Assembly (NCBI GenBank): GCA_025058955.1
Contig: JANXDV010000005.1
Span: forward strand, 1-21,821
DNA from: Archaeoglobaceae archaeon
Lineage (GTDB): Archaea; Halobacteriota; Archaeoglobi; Archaeoglobales; Archaeoglobaceae
DNA length: 21,821 nt
Direction of reading: 5' to 3'
The stretch's first letter is position 1. Each line of letters opens with the position of its first letter. The notes below the pieces were generated by a model. It saw nothing but the letters and a program-made list of their open reading frames with translations, had not been told where the DNA came from and did no database searches. The translations under genes and the position numbers were made by a program. Positions 14,902-21,611 of this stretch are shown one piece after another.

Positions 14902-17211
14902 ATGAGGATAGGCGTCTTCGTTTGTCACTGCGGTCTGAACATTGCAAGAGTTTTAAATGTTGGAGAACTCGTATACTACGCTGGACAGCTTCCAGATGTT
15001 GTTCACGCTGAAGATCTCGAGTATGCATGCTCAGATTATTATCAGGAAAGAATAATGATTGCTATAAAAGAACATATGCTTGATGGGATCGTTGTTGCTG
15101 CATGCAGTCCAAAACTGCATGAGCAAACATTTCGTAGAGTTGCCCAAAAAGCTGGATTGAATCCATACATGGTAGAAATTGCCAATATACGTGAGCAGTG
15201 CTCTTGGGTTCATCAGCAGAAGCCGAGATCTGCTACGCTTAAGGCAAAAGATCTGATTAGAATGCATGTTGCAAAGTTGAGAAAGAATAAGCCATTAGAG
15301 AGAAAGAAGATTGAGGCAAAGAAGAGTGTTGCGATCATCGGCGGAGGAATTGCGGGAATAGAGTCCGCTTTGAACTTAGCTGAAATGGGAATCAAAGTGT
15401 ATTTAATAGAGAAAGCTCCAAGCATTGGAGGGCATATGGCATTGCTAAATGAGGTTTTTCCAACAAACGATTGCTCCATATGCATTTTAGCACCAAAGAT
15501 GAGCGAAGCATGGAACAATGAGAATATAGAAGTAATAACGAATGCAGAAGTTGAAGAAATAGAGGGTGGAGCGGGAAACTTTAGGCTTAAGATCACTCAG
15601 CATCCAAGATTTGTTGATGTGGAGAAATGCAAGGGTTGCATAGATGACTGCAGTAGCGTTTGTCCTGTGGAAGTTGCAAGCGAGTTCGACTTTGGAGTTG
15701 GTGTAAGAAAAGCAGTATACATCCCTTTTCCTCAATCTACACCGCTCTACGCAGTTATAGACTGGGATCACTGCATTGGCTGTAGACTTTGCGAGAAGGC
15801 TTGTAAGCCAAAGGCAATTGACTTCAATCAAGAACCAGTGAAAATCGAAATAGAGGTTGGAGCGATCATTCTTGCAACAGGCTATCAGCTATTCGATCCA
15901 AGAAAGAAGCCTGAATATGGTTATGGAAAGTTTAAGAATGTCATAACGTTAATGGAGCTTGAAAGGCTATTGTCTGCAAGTGGACCAACGAGGGGAAAAC
16001 TTCTTCGACCCTCAGACTCTACTTTGCCAAAGAAAGTTGCCTTTATTCTTTGCGTTGGTAGCAGAGATGAGAATGCAAACAAATACTGCAGTAGAGTTTG
16101 CTGTATGGCGAGCCTTAAGAACGCTTACGCGATCAAGGAAAGATATCCGGAAGTTGAAGTTAAGATCTTCTACATAGACATAAGAGCTTTTGGAAGGATG
16201 TTTGAGGAATTCTTCAAGAAGGTTCAAAGCTCAGGCATAAGGTTTGTTCGTGGAAAAGTTGGGGAGATCATGGAAACTGAAGACAAAAAACTAATTTTGA
16301 GCTATGAAAACACCCTTGAAGGCGAGTTAATGGAGGAGGAATTTGACCTCGTTGTTCTTGCCACTGCAATGGAAGCAAAGAATGATCTCGCTACCATGCT
16401 CGGCATAGGAGTTGGTGAAGACGGTTTCTTTGAAGTTGCACATCCAAAGCTTCGTCCAGTTGAGACGAATGTGCGTGGAATTTTTGTTGCGGGATGTGCG
16501 AGCGGTCCAAGGGACATTCAAGACTCCATAGCTTCTGCTGGCTTAGCATCTGCAAAGGCTGGAAAGTTGATCTTAGGAGAAAAGATCGAGATCGATCCAT
16601 TCTTCGCCTTCGTTGATCAAGAGAAGTGCATAGGATGTAGGATCTGCGAAGGGGTTTGCAAGTTTAAAGCGATAAAGGTTGATAAGAAGGCTTTAGTTGA
16701 TCCTTATTCATGCGTCATGTGCGGAATGTGCGTTTCCGCTTGCCCAGTTTCTGCAATAGATATGGGTTTCTTTAGCAATGAAGGAATCGAGGCAATGATC
16801 GATGCCTTAGCAGAAGAAAGAAACGCTGATCCACTAATTCTGGTATTCGCATGCTGGTATTGTGCTTATGGAGCCTTAGATCTTGCTGGAACGCTGAAAG
16901 TTCAGTATGAACCTAATTTAAGAGTTATAAGGGTTATTTGCAGTGGTAGAGTTGATCCAATTTGGATCCTGAGAGCTTTAAAAAGTGGAATTGACGGTGT
17001 GCTCGTTGCAGGATGCAGATTGGGAGAGTGCCATTTCAAATACGGCAATTATAAGGCAAAAGATAGGATTGATTTACTTAAAAATGCTTTAAAGGTTTTG
17101 GGAATAGCTCCTGAAAGGCTGGAATACACATGGCATTCTGCTGGTGAGGGAGAAGCAATTGCTAAGGATCTTGACAAATTCGTTGAGAAAATTAAGAGCT
17201 TGAAGTCATAA
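14902..17211 (+). CDS. hdrA: HdrA-like flavin electron-bifurcating subunit fused to MvhD/FlpD [2Fe-2S] domain
   Basis: 769 residues, cytosolic. The N-terminal HdrA domain opens IGVFVCHCGLNI. FAD Rossmann motif VAIIGGGIAGIE (143-154); NDCSICILAPKM (189-200). The HdrA-specific [4Fe-4S] cysteines are C384, C396, C400 and C401 (CVGSRDE, then YCSRVCCM). Four ferredoxin-type motifs: C243/246/250/254 (with one extra residue, CxxCxxxCxxxCP), C291/294/297/301, C576/579/582/586 and C604/607/610/614. From about 645 a MvhD domain follows with C651, C654, C680, C705 and C710. HdrA bifurcates electrons through FAD; MvhD normally brings hydrogenase or formate dehydrogenase electrons to it. No hdrB, hdrC or hydrogenase gene is adjacent, so partners must be encoded elsewhere. 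Its last 6 bp overlap the convergent M50 gene. Confidence 0.94.
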   Translation: MRIGVFVCHCGLNIARVLNVGELVYYAGQLPDVVHAEDLEYACSDYYQERIMIAIKEHMLDGIVVAACSPKLHEQTFRRVAQKAGLNPYMVEIANIREQCSWVHQQKPRSATLKAKDLIRMHVAKLRKNKPLERKKIEAKKSVAIIGGGIAGIESALNLAEMGIKVYLIEKAPSIGGHMALLNEVFPTNDCSICILAPKMSEAWNNENIEVITNAEVEEIEGGAGNFRLKITQHPRFVDVEKCKGCIDDCSSVCPVEVASEFDFGVGVRKAVYIPFPQSTPLYAVIDWDHCIGCRLCEKACKPKAIDFNQEPVKIEIEVGAIILATGYQLFDPRKKPEYGYGKFKNVITLMELERLLSASGPTRGKLLRPSDSTLPKKVAFILCVGSRDENANKYCSRVCCMASLKNAYAIKERYPEVEVKIFYIDIRAFGRMFEEFFKKVQSSGIRFVRGKVGEIMETEDKKLILSYENTLEGELMEEEFDLVVLATAMEAKNDLATMLGIGVGEDGFFEVAHPKLRPVETNVRGIFVAGCASGPRDIQDSIASAGLASAKAGKLILGEKIEIDPFFAFVDQEKCIGCRICEGVCKFKAIKVDKKALVDPYSCVMCGMCVSACPVSAIDMGFFSNEGIEAMIDALAEERNADPLILVFACWYCAYGALDLAGTLKVQYEPNLRVIRVICSGRVDPIWILRALKSGIDGVLVAGCRLGECHFKYGNYKAKDRIDLLKNALKVLGIAPERLEYTWHSAGEGEAIAKDLDKFVEKIKSLKS

Positions 17212-18171
17212 TCTAAAGGGTTCTGGAATGAAGCATAGAATAAAGATCATATAACCAAAAATCCCCAAAGCAATTCTTTTATTGTCGACTCTTTCATCTT
17301 CAAGTGGTTTTGGATGTTTTTGCATCGCAAAAAGCATTAAAATGAGCCCCCAGAAGAACCATATTTCACCAAAAAAGATTCCAAGAGTTAGCAAAATGAA
17401 TGGAGTGGCTTTTGAAACGATCTCGCTTTTCTCTCCTAAGATCGCTCTGCTCACATGACCTCCATCAAGTTGTCCAGCGGGAAGTAGATTGAAAAAGGTA
17501 ACAAAGAGCCCAACCCAGCCAGCAAAGGCGATAGGATGCATGAATTCACCTTCGAAATTTGTCAAGTGAGCGAGAAACTCAAATAAAAGAGGGATTCCAA
17601 TGAAAATTTTCTCGCCTTCAGATGGTTCGTAGTGTAATTGAAGACCTATAAGGATCACGAGCACAGAAGCAAAACATCCAGCAATTGGACCACTTATACC
17701 GACGTCAAATAAAGCTTTTCTGTTTGGAATTGCACCTCTGTATTTTATAACCGCTCCAAGAGTTCCGATGATCGTTGGAAATGGAATGAAATAGGGTAAA
17801 GACGTTCTCATACCCCATTTTCTTGCTGTGAGATAATGAGCAAGTTCATGGCTTCCAAGGACGAAGAATAAAGCCAATGAGAATGCTAAACCACCAAGAA
17901 TGCTACCATCTTCATAGAACATCGAACCGAAAAAGGTTGTAGTCGCGATCGTGGCTAAAAGTAGAACCAAGTTAATAGTATAATCCTGCTTCGCCTTTTT
18001 AACCTCGAGTAGTAGTTCTCCGCGTCTTTTCTTCAGCGAAATGTCGTAATCTTTTGACAACTGCATTAAAAAAGATTCGATCTCCGTTGGACTCTTCCTT
18101 GGTATTACGTAGTATCTAACTCCGTCTTTAAGCTGTTCTGTGGAATAAACGTAAAAGTAGTCCTCGATCAT
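17206..18171 (-). CDS. Site-2 protease family membrane metalloprotease (M50)
   Basis: 321 residues. An N-terminal cytosolic domain of about 65 residues precedes several transmembrane helices (roughly 66-82, 92-108, 158-180, 212-232, 254-285, 300-316). The zinc site is HELAH at 108-112 with the third ligand D236 in LLPAGQLDGGH, as in intramembrane site-2 proteases that cleave membrane-bound regulators. ISGPIAGCFASV (159-170) is a typical S2P segment. No PDZ domain is apparent. It overlaps the DUF126 gene by 4 bp (ATGA) and is the last gene of the eL43 operon. The substrate is unknown. Confidence 0.9.
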   Translation of the reverse strand: MIEDYFYVYSTEQLKDGVRYYVIPRKSPTEIESFLMQLSKDYDISLKKRRGELLLEVKKAKQDYTINLVLLLATIATTTFFGSMFYEDGSILGGLAFSLALFFVLGSHELAHYLTARKWGMRTSLPYFIPFPTIIGTLGAVIKYRGAIPNRKALFDVGISGPIAGCFASVLVILIGLQLHYEPSEGEKIFIGIPLLFEFLAHLTNFEGEFMHPIAFAGWVGLFVTFFNLLPAGQLDGGHVSRAILGEKSEIVSKATPFILLTLGIFFGEIWFFWGLILMLFAMQKHPKPLEDERVDNKRIALGIFGYMIFILCFIPEPFRL

Positions 18172-18554
18172 TTTATTTCCACGTAGCCTTCATTTGCGTT
18201 CAAAACAACTCGATCTCCAGTTTTTACCTTTGAAAAGAATTCCTCATCGACTTTGTCAACAAGCGGAATGTTCGCAATAACCGCTCCTACTGCTATGATC
18301 GCTTCAGTCTCTTTATTTATTATTGCTAATGGAGCTAAATTTCTCTTTTTTAGCCTTAAAAGCGTATAACTTCCGACAGTAGAGCCTTTACCATAGGGAA
18401 AAACTAAAATCTTCTTCGCAACGCTCTCACCATTGAGCTCGCCGACGACAAAAACTCCTTTCTCGTTGATGTCTCCAAGTAGCGATATTGGCTTTGAAGA
18501 TACTAAGGCTGATCCTTCAGCATAGCCCGGATTTATGACTCTACACTTAAACAC
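18168..18554 (-). CDS. Phosphomevalonate dehydratase small subunit (aconitase-X swivel domain, DUF126)
   Basis: In archaea the DUF126 protein pairs with the DUF521/aconitase-X large subunit to dehydrate 5-phosphomevalonate to trans-anhydromevalonate phosphate, a step of the archaeal isoprenoid (membrane lipid) pathway. About 128 residues. Marks: CRVINPGYAEGSALVSSKPIS at the start and the loop GKGSTVGSYTLLRL near the middle. I prefer GTG 18554, which gives MFKCRVINPGYAEG; an in-frame TTG at 18560 adds two residues, and neither has a clear Shine-Dalgarno. It lies 20 nt after rpoP and overlaps the M50 gene. The large subunit is not in this window. Confidence 0.88.
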   Translation of the reverse strand: MFKCRVINPGYAEGSALVSSKPISLLGDINEKGVFVVGELNGESVAKKILVFPYGKGSTVGSYTLLRLKKRNLAPLAIINKETEAIIAVGAVIANIPLVDKVDEEFFSKVKTGDRVVLNANEGYVEIK

Positions 18555-18574
18555 AAACAAAATGGTATGGGGAG

Positions 18575-18715
18575 TTATATTGCCTTTACTCTCTTCTTTC
18601 TTGCAGGTGGTCTTGGCTTTCTAAGGATCCTATTTCCACAAATTGTGCACTGAATTCTCTTCTTATCTGGATCTATATCCACTTCCGCACCGCAAATTGT
18701 GCAGATATAGCTCAT
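18575..18715 (-). CDS. rpoP: DNA-directed RNA polymerase subunit P
   Basis: 46 residues with two zinc-binding CxxC pairs, C5/C8 (YICTICGAEV) and C23/C26 (IQCTICGNRI), followed by a basic tail rich in Lys, Arg and Pro, exactly the plan of archaeal RpoP (homologue of eukaryotic Rpb12). A small structural subunit of RNA polymerase. GGTGGAG lies 4 nt before ATG 18715, which overlaps the eL43 stop (ATGA). The eL43-rpoP order is conserved in many archaea. Confidence 0.95.
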   Translation of the reverse strand: MSYICTICGAEVDIDPDKKRIQCTICGNRILRKPRPPARKKRVKAI

Positions 18716-18978
18716 TGCTCCACCGTTTCGCTCTTTTCTTTCTCAACGATCCTCGTGGCTATTGTTGACGGCAAATAGCAACCTCCAGCAAACTTGTAAC
18801 CACAGCTCTTGCACTCCCAAATTCCTGAGCCGATTCTCTTCACCGACTTCTTACCGCATTTCTTACACACATATTTCTGCCTTTGCGGAATATCGATTTC
18901 AAGCCATTTTCTTCTCACGCTAAGCCCAGCACTTGCCCTGAACTTCGCTGCGGATTTCACTTTCTTCGTTCTTGCCAT
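18712..18978 (-). CDS. rpl37ae: Large ribosomal subunit protein eL43 (L37Ae)
   Basis: 88 residues, zinc-ribbon protein of the 50S subunit. Basic N-terminus ARTKKVKSAAKFRASAGLSV, then C38/C41 (YVCKKCGKK) and C56/C59 (WECKSCGYKF) as zinc ligands, and the typical GIWECKSC plus FAGGCYLPST segment. First gene of the operon eL43 / rpoP / DUF126 / M50, divergent from the DNA methyltransferase. ATG 18978 is about 27 nt after a TATA-like box. Confidence 0.97.
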   Translation of the reverse strand: MARTKKVKSAAKFRASAGLSVRRKWLEIDIPQRQKYVCKKCGKKSVKRIGSGIWECKSCGYKFAGGCYLPSTIATRIVEKEKSETVEQ

Positions 18979-19000
18979 GCCTTACTTGCTTTTTGAAAGA

Positions 19001-19010
19001 CATTTAATAC
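19001..19010 (-). promoter_or_regulatory. TATA box for the eL43-rpoP operon
   Basis: GTATTAAATG on the minus strand, centred about 27 nt before ATG 18978. The leader would be only a few nucleotides. Confidence 0.4.
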
Positions 19011-19062
19011 TTTCGCCTGAGAGAGTAATCAGGTTTAAAGGTCGAGCATAGAAGAGGGAAGA

Positions 19063-19070
19063 TTTTATAT
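19063..19070 (+). promoter_or_regulatory. TATA box for the DNA methyltransferase gene
   Basis: TTTTATAT ends only 4 nt before the upstream ATG at 19075. Initiation about 25 nt downstream (near 19091) would exclude that ATG and point to ATG 19102. GTTTAAAG at 19033-19040 is a weaker alternative that would allow ATG 19075. Confidence 0.4.
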
Positions 19071-19101
19071 CTCAATGTGTATAAAGATCTATTGGTGCGG
19101 A

Positions 19102-20511
19102 ATGAGGCAACGTGCAAATCACTTCAGTAAAAAGGAGAAGGTTCTTGGACAGTTTTTGACACCCTATCCAGTAGCGGAGTTCATGGTAAAATTTTCTATG
19201 TCTCTTCTGGATAGAAAAGAGAAAGCTATAGATCCTTCTTGTGGTGATGGTGTCTTTCTCTCGAGTTTAATTGAGAATGATTTCAAAGAGGTTTGGGGGA
19301 CAGATGTTGATCCAAATGTTATCAGCTTAATACCAGAGAAGGTTAAAAAGGTTGCAAAAATAGAACTAATGGATGCTTTGATTCGACAAAGCCTTTTCCA
19401 GCCTACTTTGCCTGAGAACTACTTCGATCTCGCAGTAGGTAATCCACCGTTCAGTGCAAAGTATGGTAGAATTAGAGACCATAGGCTTTCTTTCTACAAG
19501 CTTGGGAAAGATAAAAAATCTCAAGCCATAGAGGTCCTCTTTCTCGAGAGATTTATACAACTTGTTAGAAATGAGGGTGTAGTGGCAATAATAGTTCCAG
19601 AAAGTATTCTCGCAAAAAAGAATGAAGAAGACGTGAGGAGATTTATCTTAGGATATGACCTGCTCGCAATAGTTTCACTTCCAAGAGGAATATTTAGATC
19701 GAAAAATGAGACAACTTCGAAAACTTCTATATTATTTATAAAAAAGAAGGTAAATAGTGGGGGCAAAATTCTTGTTCTGGAGATAAAAAATCTAAAAGAT
19801 CTTGAAGAGATTTCAAAAAATCCTAAAAGAGTGTATGAAATAGGAAAGCTCGTAGAACCAAGAGTTGAAAACTTATCTCCAAGCTTTTATGATACTTTAC
19901 CTGAAATTGCTACAAAATTACCTATTAAAAATCTTGAGGAATTGATCGAGGAAATCAGAACTGGTGGAACTGAATATGGAGTAAAAAGAAAGTTTATTGA
20001 AAAAGGTATTAGATACATCTCTGCAAAAGTCGTAACTCCTTTTGGTTTGAATTTTAGGAGAGATGAGAAATTCGTAGAAGAGAACAGCATTATGGATAAG
20101 AAATTCGCTCATGTTAAAAAAGGAGACCTTCTTTTTGTCCGCGTAGGCGTGGGCTGTAGTGGTAGAGCTTGTGTAGTAGTTGATGAGGACGATTTTGGTA
20201 TTGCGGATGATTGGATCTACATTATAAGGCTCAAAGATCGAGAGCTCATGCCTTTCTACTTGGCGATTTTCATGCAGAGCAGATATGGAAAAACGCAAAT
20301 TGATAGGATGAAGAGAGGTGTTGGAACAGTTACAATTCCACAGATCGAACTGAAAAAGCTTAGAGTTCCAATTCCAAACGATGAATTCTTGAAAGAAGTT
20401 AAAAACAGGTATCTGGGGATGGTTAAGAATTTAAGAGAACAAAAACTTGATCTGGCAGAAAGAGAGTATAAAGAGCTTGTAAAAATGGTTGAGAAGAGAA
20501 TTTATAACTAA
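19102..20511 (+). CDS. N6-adenine-type DNA methyltransferase with fused HsdS-like target-recognition domain
   Basis: 469 residues from ATG 19102 (ATG 19075 would add 9). Gamma-class motif order: motif X GQFLTPYPVAEFM (16-28), SAM-binding motif I DPSCGDGVFL (44-53), acidic TDVDP, and catalytic motif IV NPPF (114-117). From about 285 to 430 there is one target-recognition domain of Type I HsdS kind: GVKRKFIEKGIRYISAKVV, KKGDLLFVRVGVG, GRACVVVDE, GVGTVTIPQIELKKL. A helical tail follows. Predicted to methylate adenine at one specific site; no HsdR or separate HsdS is present. It is tail to tail, 5 nt apart, with a PabI-like gene, so I infer the modification half of a restriction-modification pair with probable target GTAC. 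GGTG 4 nt before ATG 19102 and the TATA position favour that start. Confidence 0.87.
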   Translation: MRQRANHFSKKEKVLGQFLTPYPVAEFMVKFSMSLLDRKEKAIDPSCGDGVFLSSLIENDFKEVWGTDVDPNVISLIPEKVKKVAKIELMDALIRQSLFQPTLPENYFDLAVGNPPFSAKYGRIRDHRLSFYKLGKDKKSQAIEVLFLERFIQLVRNEGVVAIIVPESILAKKNEEDVRRFILGYDLLAIVSLPRGIFRSKNETTSKTSILFIKKKVNSGGKILVLEIKNLKDLEEISKNPKRVYEIGKLVEPRVENLSPSFYDTLPEIATKLPIKNLEELIEEIRTGGTEYGVKRKFIEKGIRYISAKVVTPFGLNFRRDEKFVEENSIMDKKFAHVKKGDLLFVRVGVGCSGRACVVVDEDDFGIADDWIYIIRLKDRELMPFYLAIFMQSRYGKTQIDRMKRGVGTVTIPQIELKKLRVPIPNDEFLKEVKNRYLGMVKNLREQKLDLAEREYKELVKMVEKRIYN

Positions 20512-20516
20512 AATTT

Positions 20517-21200
20517 TCACTCTTTCCAATTTAAATCTCTACATATTCCAATTTTGTTTTCAATTATTTTCCTCATATCCTCTCTATGTGTCCGAGAGGC
20601 TATTAGAAAAGCCTTAAGGAGACCCAAGATATGCTCTTTTTTAGGTTTCCAGCTTACTATCTCGTTTTTCTTAGCACTTCTACCGACAAGAGGTTCAGAA
20701 ACTTGAAGATCATTGCTGTCTGCTGGGATGTAGATAAAAACCATTGCCTGATACCCAACCGCTCTTTGTTTGTGTCTCAAAACAACATCTATAAAAGTTC
20801 TGTCTTTGAATTCCAGCCTTAGTAGTGGTGTTTTTTCGTAGATAACTCTAAAATCACTTAGAAATAATTCTGTTTTCATCTTTTCAATTCTGAAAGTCTC
20901 CTCAAAAGTAGTGATTTTACAGAGCTGGTTTACAATTGCGCATATCTCTTCTTTCAAAATTTTTCCACTTTCATAAAAAGCTTTCAGAAGATATCCAAAT
21001 TCTACAAGATCGTCTTGATCTAAGTAAGAGATCTGCCACTCTATGTAGTCCTCGGGGGTAATTTCGGTCTGTTTAACAGCAATCGGCACAATTTCCTCTT
21101 TCTCTCCTTTTTTAATGACTCTTTTTACTCTCACTTTGCTCGTTGGGAGAGTGTAGGAAGTTTGCAGAAGATAAAGGTGTCTTTTTTGATGCAATCGCAA
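20517..21200 (-). CDS. Putative R.PabI-family restriction DNA glycosylase
   Basis: 227 residues, no P-loop or clear PD-(D/E)xK motif. Key residues match my recollection of R.PabI (226 residues, Pyrococcus abyssi, half-pipe fold, excises adenine from GTAC): K22/R24 in TSKVRVKR for PabI K30/R32, E54 and Y59 in YIEWQISYLD for E63/Y68 (same 5-residue spacing), and H205/D208 in SRTHREDMRK for H211/D214 (same 3-residue spacing), near the C-terminus as in PabI. The middle is beta-rich. The only starts in frame are TTG 21200 and TTG 21194; a stop lies at 21207-21209. It stands 5 nt from the convergent methyltransferase. Expected role: cut or depurinate unmethylated invading DNA. A homology search is needed to confirm. 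Confidence 0.72.
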   Translation of the reverse strand: MRLHQKRHLYLLQTSYTLPTSKVRVKRVIKKGEKEEIVPIAVKQTEITPEDYIEWQISYLDQDDLVEFGYLLKAFYESGKILKEEICAIVNQLCKITTFEETFRIEKMKTELFLSDFRVIYEKTPLLRLEFKDRTFIDVVLRHKQRAVGYQAMVFIYIPADSNDLQVSEPLVGRSAKKNEIVSWKPKKEHILGLLKAFLIASRTHREDMRKIIENKIGICRDLNWKE

Positions 21201-21243
21201 AACTTTTTAGTATTTTTAACCATGGAATGACAGATCTTTTGTT

Positions 21244-21253
21244 GTTTATATAG
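21244..21253 (-). promoter_or_regulatory. TATA box candidate for the PabI-like gene
   Basis: CTATATAAAC on the minus strand, the best TATA match upstream of this gene, predicting initiation near 21223 and a 23-nt leader. A closer box, GTTAAAAATA (21211-21220), would instead give a leaderless start near TTG 21194. No Shine-Dalgarno is visible before either TTG, suggesting low expression. Confidence 0.35.
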
Positions 21254-21319
21254 GTTACATGAGAAAACTTTCTGAAACCGTAAAGCTAAGATAGGATTTT
21301 GCTCATAACCGAACAAAAA

Positions 21320-21329
21320 TTTTTAAAAT
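21320..21329 (+). promoter_or_regulatory. TATA box for the small gene before pth2
   Basis: TTTTTAAAAT centred 24 nt before ATG 21348, and only about 15 nt before ATG 21339. This favours ATG 21348 and leaderless initiation. Confidence 0.45.
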
Positions 21330-21347
21330 CGGAAACCTATGAAAAGC

Positions 21348-21611
21348 ATGGATCTGATTTGCAGATTCGTTTTTAAAGATGGAAAAGAGTTCGGAGAAAG
21401 CATTGACGTCTTCGACAACCATTTGATAGTAAAAGTTTATGACAAATTCATAGCGATTCCGATGAAATGCGTTAGCTTCGACGGTGAGAAGATCACGATC
21501 ACGGACTTTGACGAACAAAAAGCCTTGGAACTCGGAATCAGATGGGTGGAAAAATCGAAGGCGGTAAGTGAGGAAGAGTTGAAGAATTTCGGTTTTGAAG
21601 ATGGAGTTTAA
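21348..21611 (+). CDS. Small conserved archaeal protein (DUF5749-like), cotranscribed with pth2
   Basis: 87 residues from ATG 21348; three more codons are possible from ATG 21339. The first 60 residues alternate short hydrophobic strands (LICRFVFKDGKEF, HLIVKVYDKFIAIP, CVSFDGEKITI) like a small beta barrel, ending ITDFDEQKALELGIRWVEKS with a short helix. It resembles the small archaeal proteins grouped as DUF5749, whose function I do not know. The last 11 bp overlap the start of pth2, so the two are probably coupled and the gene may relate to translation quality control. Confidence 0.75.
   Translation: MDLICRFVFKDGKEFGESIDVFDNHLIVKVYDKFIAIPMKCVSFDGEKITITDFDEQKALELGIRWVEKSKAVSEEELKNFGFEDGV

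Noticed and set aside
21131..21316. A 61-codon minus-strand frame with an ATG at 21222-21224 overlapping the N-terminus of the PabI-like gene in another frame
   Set aside because: It stops inside the PabI-like gene, has no family resemblance, and the main frame from TTG 21200 already contains all expected functional residues, so a frameshifted true N-terminus is unnecessary.
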